DNA of 64,000 nt from JAJTFW01 sp903922455 (lineage in GTDB: Bacteria; Bacteroidota; Bacteroidia; AKYH767-A; OLB10), in assembly GCA_943329665.2 (NCBI GenBank), contig CALQEU020000004.1:62001-126000 (forward strand), in the 5' to 3' direction. A program made the translations under genes and the position numbers. The notes beneath the pieces are model-generated. The model ran no database searches, had not been told where the DNA came from, and was given only the letters and a program-made list of their open reading frames with translations. The stretch's first letter is position 1, and every line of letters starts with the position of its first letter. Below, piece by piece: positions 34,269-41,916 of the stretch.

Positions 34269-36278
34269 TTGAAACAAAGACTTATTTCTGCAGGGTTGGT
34301 TCTGACAGTTTTTGTACTGTGCTTTTTGAATTGGTATTGTAATTCATCAGAAAAAAAGAAAGACGAGGAACGTACTACCTATGCAGGATTAAGTGACTCT
34401 GCACGGTATGTAGGAATGGAAACGTGTAAAGGTTGTCATTCAGGAGTGCATGAATCTTTTAGTCATACTGGCATGGGTTTGTCCTTTGATACAGCTAGCA
34501 AGAAAAAATCATCAGGCAATTTTTCAGGTCATCCACAAATCTATGATGCCAATAAAAATTTATTTTATCATCCGTACTGGAAGGGCGATTCATTGTATTT
34601 TAAAGAATACAGAATGGAAGGGAAGGATACTGTTTTTAGTCGGGAAGAGAATATACGTTATATTGTAGGTTCTGGTCAACATACGAACTCGCATATCTGG
34701 GAAAGTAATGGATATTTATTTCAGGCACCCATGACTTTTTATACGCAGAAAGGAAAATGGGATTTACCACCAGGATTTGAAGATGGGAACAACACTCGTT
34801 TTGGAAGAAAAATTGGATTAGAATGTATGAGTTGTCATAATGCCTATCCAGAATTTGTTCCTGGATCTGAAAACAAATTCAGCTTGGTAAAAAATGGAAT
34901 CGATTGCGAGCGATGTCACGGTCCGGGAAGCATTCACGTAAAAGAAAAATCATCGGGAATATTAATTGATACTTCTAAATTTATTGATTATTCCATTGTT
35001 AATCCATCTAAGCTTCCGATAGATCTTCAATTCGATTTATGTCAACGGTGCCATATCCAAGGGAACGTTGTGTTAAATGAAGGGAAATCATTTTTTGATT
35101 TTAAACCAGGAATGAAATTGTCGGAGGTAATGAATGTTTTTATGCCGGTTTATAAAAACAACGACGAGCAACACATCATGGCTTCCCATGCAGAACGTTT
35201 GAAAATGAGTAAATGCTTTTTAGTAGTATCGGAAAGAGAAAAAAGTAAAAAATCGGAGAAAGATCTCCATCCATTCAAAAACGGTTTAACGTGCATTACC
35301 TGTCACAATCCACATGTTTCGGTTAAAAAAACGGATAAATCCATCTTTAATACAGCTTGTTCAAATTGTCATCAAACGGGTAAAGATCCCTTGTGCACTG
35401 AAAAATTTGAGATCAGAAAAAAGAGTGCTGACAATTGTATAAGTTGTCATATGCCACAACATGGAGCTTCCGACATTCCTCATGTAAGCGTACATGATCA
35501 TCGCATTGGAATTCATCATGAAGTAGCAGAAGAACCAAATAAAATAAGAGATTTTTTGGGAATCGTCTGTATCAACAACGGGGAAACTTCAAATCAAGTA
35601 AAAGCACAAGCTTATATCAATTATGTGGAAAAATTTGGTATGAATAAAAGCTTACTCGATTCGGCACTGAAGTATGTAAGTGACAATACGCAAGTTTCTT
35701 TAGAAAAAAATATTCATCAATTGATTCAGATCGCTTATTTAAAAGTAAATTCAACTCTCATTGCAAATTACGTTGATCGTATTCCAAGTTTGCTCAAGAA
35801 ATTAAATAAGCCATCATTAGACAATAGAGATGCCTGGACATCCTATCGAATCGGAGAATCATATCAAACGATGGGCAATTCAAAAAGTGCGATCCTTTGG
35901 TTCAAAAATGCTTATCAATTAGCGCCATTATCAGCAGAGTTTACAAATAAATTTGCCAATGAATTGGCTATTACGGGAGATAAATCAAAAGCAAAAGAAC
36001 TCTTTAATTTGCTCATAAAAGAGCATCCCTACTTTTCGCCTGGCTATTGTAACTTGGGTTATTTTATTTTAGCCGTAGAAGGAAATATTAAATTGGCACA
36101 TTCGTTATTCGATAAAGCGCTGAAATTGGATCCCGATTATGAATTAGCTTTGTTAAACAAAGCCAATGCCTATATGATAGAAAACAATAAACCCATGGCA
36201 ATTCAATCCATTCAGCGTGTATTGATAATAAATCCATTGAATCAACAAGCCAAGGCAGCACTACAACAATTAAAATGA
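34269..36278 (+). CDS. heptaheme c-type cytochrome with C-terminal TPRs
   Basis: A 669-residue exported protein. The N-terminus (VLTVFVLCFLNWYC) is a signal or anchor segment; Cys24 might be lipidated, but the lipobox is not canonical. Seven CxxCH heme sites are seen: CKGCH 53, CMSCH 186, CERCH 213, CQRCH 258, CITCH 342, CSNCH 364, CISCH 390, spaced as in cytochrome c554/octaheme-type proteins. Residues about 520-669 form TPRs (SYQTMGNSKSAILWFKNA, NLGYFILAVEGNIKLAHSLF). It begins at TTG 34269, the only start that keeps the signal segment. Its electron partner is unknown. Maturation would need the ccm genes at 17426-21864. Confidence 0.88.
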   Translation: MKQRLISAGLVLTVFVLCFLNWYCNSSEKKKDEERTTYAGLSDSARYVGMETCKGCHSGVHESFSHTGMGLSFDTASKKKSSGNFSGHPQIYDANKNLFYHPYWKGDSLYFKEYRMEGKDTVFSREENIRYIVGSGQHTNSHIWESNGYLFQAPMTFYTQKGKWDLPPGFEDGNNTRFGRKIGLECMSCHNAYPEFVPGSENKFSLVKNGIDCERCHGPGSIHVKEKSSGILIDTSKFIDYSIVNPSKLPIDLQFDLCQRCHIQGNVVLNEGKSFFDFKPGMKLSEVMNVFMPVYKNNDEQHIMASHAERLKMSKCFLVVSEREKSKKSEKDLHPFKNGLTCITCHNPHVSVKKTDKSIFNTACSNCHQTGKDPLCTEKFEIRKKSADNCISCHMPQHGASDIPHVSVHDHRIGIHHEVAEEPNKIRDFLGIVCINNGETSNQVKAQAYINYVEKFGMNKSLLDSALKYVSDNTQVSLEKNIHQLIQIAYLKVNSTLIANYVDRIPSLLKKLNKPSLDNRDAWTSYRIGESYQTMGNSKSAILWFKNAYQLAPLSAEFTNKFANELAITGDKSKAKELFNLLIKEHPYFSPGYCNLGYFILAVEGNIKLAHSLFDKALKLDPDYELALLNKANAYMIENNKPMAIQSIQRVLIINPLNQQAKAALQQLK

Positions 36279-36284
36279 AATTCA

Positions 36285-37346
36285 GTGGCAAAGAATAAAA
36301 GTAAAATGAGTAGAGGGGGAAAGCGTTTTTTACAAGCATTCGGTGCTGTGATTTTTCTTTCCGCTATAATTTTATGCTGGGAATTGTATCAAAAAATATT
36401 TGCGCCCAATGATTTCGACAATAAAAAAGATCAAATAATTTACATTCCTACTGGTTCTACCATTGATGATGTAGTGCTTTATTTAAAAGAAGAGGGCTTA
36501 GTGGACGACACAGAAGCTTTTAGGTGGGTGGCTCAAAAGATGAATTATTCTTCTAATGTGAAAACTGGAAAGTATCAGTTGAAGAATAGAATGAGTAATA
36601 AGGAAATTGTTACTTTATTAAGATCAGGAAAGCAAATTCCCATTCGATTAACTTTTAGCAATCTCAGAACTAGTTACGATTTAGCAGGAGCCGTAGGAGG
36701 TAAAATTGAAGCGGATTCTGCATCTATCGCTTATCTTTTTAAAGACGAAGCTTATTTGAAAAAATACGGATTAACAGAAGAAAATAGTTTATGCTTAATG
36801 ATTCCGAATACGTATGAATTTAAGTGGAATACTTCTGCCGAAGAATTTTTTGAGCGAATGAGTGTCGAGTATAAAAAGTTTTGGACTACGCAACGAAAAG
36901 AAAAAGCTAAAAACATAGGATTAACCCAAACACAAGTATGTGTTTTGGCATCCATCGTAGATAAGGAAACTCGAAAAAATGATGAGAAACCTCTCGTTGC
37001 AGGCGTTTACATGAATCGATACTTGAAAGGCTGGAAATTAGAAGCTGATCCTACTTTGGTTTATGCTTCGGGCGACTTTACCATTCGAAGAGTACTCAAT
37101 GAACATAAAGAAATCGATTCTCCTTATAACACTTATTTATACACTGGATTGCCTCCGGGACCTATTTGCATGCCCGCTATTTCCTCCGTAGATGCAGTTC
37201 TGAATTATACCAAACACGACTTTATGTTCTTCTGTGCCCGGGAAGATTTTTCGGGATATCATTCTTTCGCAAAGAATTATACTCAGCATCTATTTAATGC
37301 CCGACGTTTTCAAAGGGAACTGGATAGACGAAATATAAAATCATAA
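36285..37346 (+). CDS. mltG: endolytic peptidoglycan transglycosylase MltG
   Basis: A 353-residue membrane-anchored lytic transglycosylase (YceG family) that cuts nascent glycan strands. One membrane helix (about 15-32), a LysM-like region (IIYIPTGSTIDDVVLYLKEEGL), then the catalytic domain with LASIVDKETRKNDEKPLVAGVYMNRY, EADPTLVYA, and the end motif SPYNTYLYTGLPPGPICMP. The active-site stretch has Asp where most members read Glu (ASIVEKE), next to an intact Glu. The GTG at 36285 or the ATG at 36306 can be the start. It sits 6 bp after the cytochrome gene. Confidence 0.93.
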   Translation: MAKNKSKMSRGGKRFLQAFGAVIFLSAIILCWELYQKIFAPNDFDNKKDQIIYIPTGSTIDDVVLYLKEEGLVDDTEAFRWVAQKMNYSSNVKTGKYQLKNRMSNKEIVTLLRSGKQIPIRLTFSNLRTSYDLAGAVGGKIEADSASIAYLFKDEAYLKKYGLTEENSLCLMIPNTYEFKWNTSAEEFFERMSVEYKKFWTTQRKEKAKNIGLTQTQVCVLASIVDKETRKNDEKPLVAGVYMNRYLKGWKLEADPTLVYASGDFTIRRVLNEHKEIDSPYNTYLYTGLPPGPICMPAISSVDAVLNYTKHDFMFFCAREDFSGYHSFAKNYTQHLFNARRFQRELDRRNIKS

Positions 37347-37354
37347 GAAATAAG

Positions 37355-37702
37355 ATGGGATTTAATGCAACTGAAATGCTGGAAATTATTGAAACGAGGG
37401 AAGGATATTTATCTAGAAATCGTCCGCCAGAACACATACGTAGAAAATTAGATATTGGATATAGAATTGAAAAACAAAATGTTTTTGTGTTTGAAATTAG
37501 ACCTCAGTGGGATCAACCTAAAATTTATCACCAGTATGATTTCGCAAAAGCGACCTTTATTAAAAGATAGTTAATTTGGAAAATATTTTGGATGAGAGCC
37601 AGCTTGAATTGGGATAACTATCCAACAAAGAATCCTATTAAATTATTGAGTGATTTTGTTAGTGTAATAGAAGAAGATGAACACGGTTGTTTTAAAGGTT
37701 AA
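37355..37702 (+). pseudogene. DUF3024 protein gene interrupted by an in-frame TAG
   Basis: The first 71 codons (MGFNATEMLEIIETREGYLS...AKATFIKR) match the N-terminal part of the DUF3024 family, then a TAG stops the frame at 37568-37570. Reading on in the same frame to a TAA at 37700-37702 gives the missing end of the family: WKIFWMRASLNWDNYPT and a final DEHGCFKG. So the gene is full length (115 codons) except for one nonsense codon. It may be a fresh pseudogene, a sequencing error, or rarely a stop read through. DUF3024 has no known function. Confidence 0.85.
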
Positions 37703-37773
37703 TTTGATCATTTAAGTAAGAAAATATGTTGTTTTCATAGAATAATTGGCTCCATTTACCCTATTTTTGCCTC

Positions 37774-38979
37774 ATGAAAATTGGACTGATACGTGAAGAG
37801 AAAATTCCCCGCGACAAAAGAGTTGCTTTTACTCCCTTGCAGTGTAGAGATTTGCTGAAAGAGTTTCCAAATGTATCTTTAGTGGTTCAGCCATGCGATT
37901 ATCGTTGTTTTACGAACGAAGAATATAAAATGCATGCCATTCCGTTGCAAGAAGATTTGTCGGACTGTGATATACTTATTGGTGTAAAAGAAGTACCGGC
38001 AAAATTTTTAATGGAAGGGAAAAAGTACTTATTCTTTTCGCATACCATCAAGAAGCAAAAACACAATCGAGATTTGCTAAGGAATATTCTAGCAAAGAAA
38101 ATTCAACTCATCGACTATGAGTGTTTGGTAGATAAGCAAGAGAATCGTGTAATTGGCTTTGGTCGATTTGCAGGAGTGGTAGGAGCCTACAATGGCATTA
38201 TGGCCTATGGTTTAAAATATGGGCTTTTTAACCTCAAGCCCGCCCATTTTTGTCATGATAAAAAAGAAGTGTTTAAGGAATTAGAAAGAATAAATTTACC
38301 CAATATTAAAATAGTAGTTACTGGAGGAGGGAGAGTGGCCAATGGAGCTATGGAAACTTTAGGTGTATTGGGAATTCGAAAAGTAACGGCATTTGAATTT
38401 TTAAACTATTCTTTTCGTGAACCGGTGTATGTGCAGTTGCATTCAGAAGATTATTATAGAGCAAAAGATGGATCCGATTTTAGTAAATCTGCATTTCATC
38501 ATCATCCTGAAAAATATGATTGTCATTTTGCAACCGGAAATTCTTTTGCCAGCTTTTGTGATCTATTAATTCATTGCACATTTTGGGATCCTAAAGCACG
38601 CGCATTATTTACAGTTGAACAAATGCGCAACCCGAAGTTTCATATAAGTGTGATCGCTGACGTGACCTGCGATATAAATGGAAGTATTCCATCAACCACA
38701 AAAGCGACTACGATTGATGATAAGTTTTATGGTTACAATCCCAATACAGAGCAAATTGATGAAGCTTTTGCTCCGAGTACCATAACGGTAATGTCAATAG
38801 ATAATTTGCCGTGTGAGTTACCTAGAGATGCTTCAGATGGATTTGGAAAGCATTTGTTGGAAAGAGTCGTTCCCTTTTTAGTTGGAGAGGATGATGGTCT
38901 GATTGAAAGAGCCAGTATTACGAAAGATGGAAAATTGATGCCTCACTTCGAGTATTTGAGTGATTATGTGGCGGATTAG
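37774..38979 (+). CDS. LYS1-type saccharopine dehydrogenase / alanine dehydrogenase-like protein
   Basis: A 401-residue enzyme of the alanine dehydrogenase/PNT N-domain family. The N-terminus IGLIREEKIPRDKRVAFTP holds the substrate-binding Arg and Lys-type residues, and GFGRFAGVVGAYNG matches fungal saccharopine dehydrogenase LYS1. The Rossmann motif is VVTGGGRVANGAMETLG (about 187-203). Late motifs DVTCDINGSIPSTTKATT and DNLPCELPRDAS are also LYS1-like. In this phylum lysine is usually made by the DAP route (dapB and dapF are here), so lysine breakdown is a likelier role than synthesis; this is inference. Confidence 0.85.
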   Translation: MKIGLIREEKIPRDKRVAFTPLQCRDLLKEFPNVSLVVQPCDYRCFTNEEYKMHAIPLQEDLSDCDILIGVKEVPAKFLMEGKKYLFFSHTIKKQKHNRDLLRNILAKKIQLIDYECLVDKQENRVIGFGRFAGVVGAYNGIMAYGLKYGLFNLKPAHFCHDKKEVFKELERINLPNIKIVVTGGGRVANGAMETLGVLGIRKVTAFEFLNYSFREPVYVQLHSEDYYRAKDGSDFSKSAFHHHPEKYDCHFATGNSFASFCDLLIHCTFWDPKARALFTVEQMRNPKFHISVIADVTCDINGSIPSTTKATTIDDKFYGYNPNTEQIDEAFAPSTITVMSIDNLPCELPRDASDGFGKHLLERVVPFLVGEDDGLIERASITKDGKLMPHFEYLSDYVAD

Positions 38980-39007
38980 TTTGAAATCTATTTTCTTTTA
39001 AGATTTT

Positions 39008-39150
39008 CATTTACCACAGAGTACACGGAGTTTTTCGCGGAGAGCTCAGAGAACAATTCTTTAGATTAAATAACTTAAGACCTAATACTTGGTTTTTCGC
39101 CTTGAATACCTTTGAAAAGATTAAGCAAAAACTTTGCGCCTTATGAAAAT
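39008..39150. repeat. CACAGAG/TTTGCG dispersed repeat, second copy
   Basis: CCACAGAGTACACGGAG, GCGGAGAGCTCAGAG and further on AAACTTTGCGCC resemble the block at 4130-4320. It sits between convergent genes. No frame and no clear hairpin. Confidence 0.45.
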
Positions 39151-39185
39151 GAATTGCAGCTATGCAAAAATTGGTTGTGAATTTA

Positions 39186-39851
39186 TTACGCTGTATGTGT
39201 CGACGTTTCTTTCAAGATCGCAATGGTATTAGAAGGAGAAGTTGAACTAAACACCGTATTTCCTGCTACCAAAATATCGGCTCCACAACGCACTAATTCC
39301 GATGCATTTTTTAAATCAACACCGCCATCAATTTCAATCTTAGCGCCAGAATTCTTCTGAATGATCAAGTTTTTTAAGTCTTCGATCTTACTAAATGTAT
39401 TTCGAATAAAACTTTGACCTCCAAAGCCGGGGTTCACCGACATTAGTACCACCACATCTATCGAAGCAATCACTTCTGATAAAACAGAAACGGGTGTGTG
39501 CGGATTAATCGCTACACCTGCTAAAATTCCTAATTGACGCATTTTTTGAATCGTGCGATGTAAGTGTGTGCAGGCTTCATAGTGGACTGAAATGATAGAG
39601 GCACCTGCATCGGCAAATGCAGCCAAATACTGATCAGGATTTACGATCATTAAATGTACATCTAGTGGTTTGCGAGCATGTTTTTTTACAGCTTTCAACA
39701 CGGGGAATCCGAAGGAAATATTAGGAACAAAAACTCCATCCATCACATCCACATGAAACCAATCGGCTTTGCTATCATTTATCATTTTAACATCTCTTTC
39801 GAGATTTCCGAAATCGGCTGATAGAACTGAAGGCGCAATGAGTACAGACAT
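39186..39851 (-). CDS. rpe: ribulose-phosphate 3-epimerase
   Basis: Interconverts ribulose-5-phosphate and xylulose-5-phosphate. A TIM barrel of about 221 residues with SVLIAPSVLSADFGNL, the metal and catalytic residues in DWFHVDVMDGVFVPNISFG, LDVHLMIVNPDQY, SVHYEA, MSVNPGFGGQSFI and the phosphate loop EIDGGVDLKNA...LVAGNTVF. The ATG at 39851 (MSVLIAP) is the family start; an upstream ATG at 39872 adds only seven residues. Confidence 0.97.
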   Translation of the reverse strand: MSVLIAPSVLSADFGNLERDVKMINDSKADWFHVDVMDGVFVPNISFGFPVLKAVKKHARKPLDVHLMIVNPDQYLAAFADAGASIISVHYEACTHLHRTIQKMRQLGILAGVAINPHTPVSVLSEVIASIDVVVLMSVNPGFGGQSFIRNTFSKIEDLKNLIIQKNSGAKIEIDGGVDLKNASELVRCGADILVAGNTVFSSTSPSNTIAILKETSTHTA

Positions 39852-39912
39852 GATGAGTAGGGTATATTGCAAATTTCGGTAAAAAAATGGAATTATTTGT
39901 CAAGCAACTAGA

Positions 39913-40094
39913 CTTTCGATGGATTCTTGATTTCCGATACTCGATGCTGGATCCTTGATTTCCGATACTCGATGCTCGATTCTTGATTTCCGATACTAGA
40001 TATCCGATACTTGATTTCCGACACTCGATGCTCGATACTTGATTTCCGATACTCGATGCTCGATGTTTGACCTCCTATACTTGATGGAAGTAGG
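39913..40094. repeat. heptanucleotide array, left of the four-helix-bundle gene
   Basis: About 26 consecutive 7-bp units of the pattern YYGATNY (TTGATTT, CCGATAC, TCGATGC, TCGATTC). A higher-order 28-bp unit (four heptamers) repeats in exact register at 39927, 39955, 39983, 40011, 40039 and 40067. There are no unique spacers. It lies just downstream of the gene at 40132-40509. Confidence 0.9.
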
Positions 40095-40131
40095 TTTGAC
40101 CTTGCTTAATTATACAATTTAGTGTGTCCGC

Positions 40132-40509
40132 TCAATTCAGTTTGCCTTTTCCTGAGTCTAAAAGCAATTTTTTATTGTATGAGCTGATTGAACCTTGGAT
40201 TTTGTTCAATTTATTTAAGATTATGATAATTTCAGAAATTTTCAATATCCCTAATTCTTGAGCAATAGTTAACTGTGTTTCCAATTCATAACTAGAGCCC
40301 AAAGCAATATCAAGAAAGTGTGAAAATTCTTTCCTAGACTTTCTAGAGGTTCCCTCTGAAATGTTTGATGGGATTGAAACAGCTGCCCTTCTTATTTGAC
40401 TAGTCAATCCATATTTTTCTTCACGTGGAAAATCAGCACTTAATTTATAAATTTCTTTAGTAAGCAATAGACTTTCATTCCAGATTACTAATTTTTTAAA
40501 ATTGACCAT
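40132..40509 (-). CDS. four-helix-bundle protein (S23/IVP, TIGR02436 family)
   Basis: A 125-residue, all-helical protein with the family signature FPREEKYGLTSQIRRAAVSIPSNISEGTSR, then HFLDIALGSSYELETQL and a last helix of NKLNKIQGSI type. The family was first seen inside 23S rRNA intervening sequences and is related to Avd, the accessory protein of diversity-generating retroelements; in Bacteroidota it is common as an orphan. It binds nucleic acid in studied relatives, but its role is unclear. No reverse transcriptase, variable repeat or rRNA is present here. It sits between two arrays of the same 7-bp repeat (39913-40094 and 40579-40757), which makes it look like the cargo or guardian of a repeat unit. 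Confidence 0.93.
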   Translation of the reverse strand: MVNFKKLVIWNESLLLTKEIYKLSADFPREEKYGLTSQIRRAAVSIPSNISEGTSRKSRKEFSHFLDIALGSSYELETQLTIAQELGILKISEIIIILNKLNKIQGSISSYNKKLLLDSGKGKLN

Positions 40510-40578
40510 ATTTTTTTTTGCAAAGCTCCATGTTAATTTCTTATTACTCGTATTTAAACGACTAAAAGTGTTTACCGT

Positions 40579-40757
40579 TCGATATCCGATACTCGATTCT
40601 GGATTCTGGATGCTCGATTTCCGATACTTGATATTCGATTTCCGATGTTCGATGCTCGATTTCCGATAATTGATGCTCGATATCCGATACTTGATACTCG
40701 ATGTCCAATGCTATAGTGTCCAGAATCGAGTATCGAGTATCCAGCATCTAGTATCGT
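40579..40757. repeat. heptanucleotide array, right of the four-helix-bundle gene, with inverted end
   Basis: About 18 consecutive 7-bp YYGATNY units (TCGATAT, CCGATAC, TCGATTC, TGGATGC) in the same orientation as the left array. From 40720 to 40757 the sequence switches to the reverse complement (CCAGAATCGAGTATCGAGTA onward), so the end can fold back on the array (TACTCGATTCTGG at about 40590-40602). Peptides from any frame have a seven-residue period, for example EIEYQVS on the minus strand; they are likely artefacts of the repeat. Confidence 0.88.
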
Positions 40758-40761
40758 CCAT

Positions 40762-40789
40762 AAAAAATCCCCGCAGATTGCTCTACAGG
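40762..40789 (-). terminator. terminator of rpoD
   Basis: On the minus strand an 8-bp stem CCTGTAGA / TCTGCGGG (two G-T pairs) with a GCAA tetraloop, followed by GATTTTTT. Confidence 0.8.
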
Positions 40790-40820
40790 GATCATTTACT
40801 AAACCCGAAATGCGTGTCTT

Positions 40821-41684
40821 TTATCCTAAGTAAGTTCTCAGGATTTTGCTTCTTGATGTATGTTTCAAACGGCGAATGGCTTTTTCTTTTATTTGGCGCA
40901 CACGCTCACGAGTCAATTCAAAACGTTCTCCGATCTCTTCTAAGGTCATGGGCGAATCGTTTAAACCAAAGTATAAGCGAATCACATCGGCTTCACGTGG
41001 AGTCAGTGAATAAAGTGCTCGCTCAATTTCACGGCGCAATGACTCGGTGATTAAATTATTTTCGGGTGATGGTGCTGCATCTATGCCAGGCATTAAGTCC
41101 ATTAAGGTACCATCTTCCCCTTGAATCAATGGTGCATCCATCGACACGTGTCGACCTGATGAACGCATGGTGTCCATCACATCATCCACTGAAATATTTA
41201 AAACAATAGATAATTCTTCATGGGTTGGTTCACGCTCAAATTCCTGTTCCAACTTGGCAAAAGCGCGGTTAATTTTATTGATGAATCCAATCTTATTCAA
41301 AGGCAAACGTACTATACGAGCTTGCTCCGCTAACGACTGAAGAATACTTTGACGAATCCACCAAACGGCATAAGAGATGAATTTGAATCCACGAGTTTCA
41401 TCAAAACGTTTAGCGGCTTTAATAAGACCTAAATTTCCTTCATTAATTAAATCGCCTAAAGTCAAGCCTTGATTTTGATATTGCTTCGCTACCGAAACCA
41501 CAAAACGTAAGTTTGCTTTTGTTAAACTTTCTAAAGCCGTGCCGTCGCCTTCTTTAATACGACGTGCTAAACCTGCTTCCTCTTCAGGATTCAATAATTC
41601 CACCTTTCCAATTTCTTGTAAGTACTTGTCTAAAGAAGCGGTTTCACGATTCGTTACTTGCTTAGTAATCTTTAACTGTCTCAT
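40821..41684 (-). CDS. rpoD: primary sigma factor RpoD (SigA)
   Basis: A 287-residue short primary sigma factor characteristic of Bacteroidota. It begins MRQLKITKQVTNRETASLDKY, with region 1.2 LQEIGKVELLNPEEE, region 2 ANLRFVVSVAKQYQNQGLTLGDLINEGN and WWIRQSILQSLAEQARIVRLP, region 3, and region 4.2 MTLEEIGERFELTRERVRQI. This phylum's primary sigma directs promoters of the TTTG/TAnnTTTG kind seen in the window. It is close in sequence to the second sigma factor at 30327-31193 and, by its N-terminus and region 4, is the more canonical of the two. Confidence 0.96.
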   Translation of the reverse strand: MRQLKITKQVTNRETASLDKYLQEIGKVELLNPEEEAGLARRIKEGDGTALESLTKANLRFVVSVAKQYQNQGLTLGDLINEGNLGLIKAAKRFDETRGFKFISYAVWWIRQSILQSLAEQARIVRLPLNKIGFINKINRAFAKLEQEFEREPTHEELSIVLNISVDDVMDTMRSSGRHVSMDAPLIQGEDGTLMDLMPGIDAAPSPENNLITESLRREIERALYSLTPREADVIRLYFGLNDSPMTLEEIGERFELTRERVRQIKEKAIRRLKHTSRSKILRTYLG

Positions 41685-41862
41685 TATTTTTTTGAATGAT
41701 TATGGCTTCGTAACGCCGCACGAGGCGATGGGGTTGCGATACACAATTTTTAAGCATGTGATTCAATTGTAAGATTTATTAAACAAAGTTCAATTCATGA
41801 AAATTATTGTTGTAAATGAAATGGTATGGTGATTATATTACATTCCATATACAGGTCTGAAA

Positions 41863-41894
41863 ATAAAAAAAGCCTGCTATAAATAGCAGGCTTT
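41863..41894 (-). terminator. terminator of pnp
   Basis: Eleven-bp stem AAAGCCTGCTA / TAGCAGGCTTT with TAAA loop and an A-run on the plus strand (T-run on minus), 23 bp after the pnp stop. Confidence 0.9.
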
Positions 41895-41916
41895 CAATAA
41901 TATAATAAAGAATTGA

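Noticed and set aside
37562..37702. Separate small gene after the TAG in the DUF3024 region
   Set aside because: The sequence after the stop completes the DUF3024 family in the same frame, so it is the remainder of one gene, not a new one.
39927..40087. Direct repeats every 28 bp that resemble a CRISPR array
   Set aside because: The repeat units touch each other, there are no unique spacers, and the 28-mer breaks into 7-bp words. No cas genes are present.
40416..40431. Near-match to the parS consensus (TTCTTCACGTGGAAAA)
   Set aside because: Only about 12 of 16 bases fit, the flanking arms are not symmetrical, and it lies in the four-helix-bundle coding sequence far from parAB.
39913..40757. 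Diversity-generating retroelement because of the Avd-related protein
   Set aside because: No reverse transcriptase, no template/variable repeat pair and no adenine-specific variation are visible.
40670..41050. 126-codon plus-strand frame over the heptamer array and the rpoD end
   Set aside because: It begins in the repeat and continues antisense to rpoD; the protein is a repeat artefact plus a shadow of rpoD.
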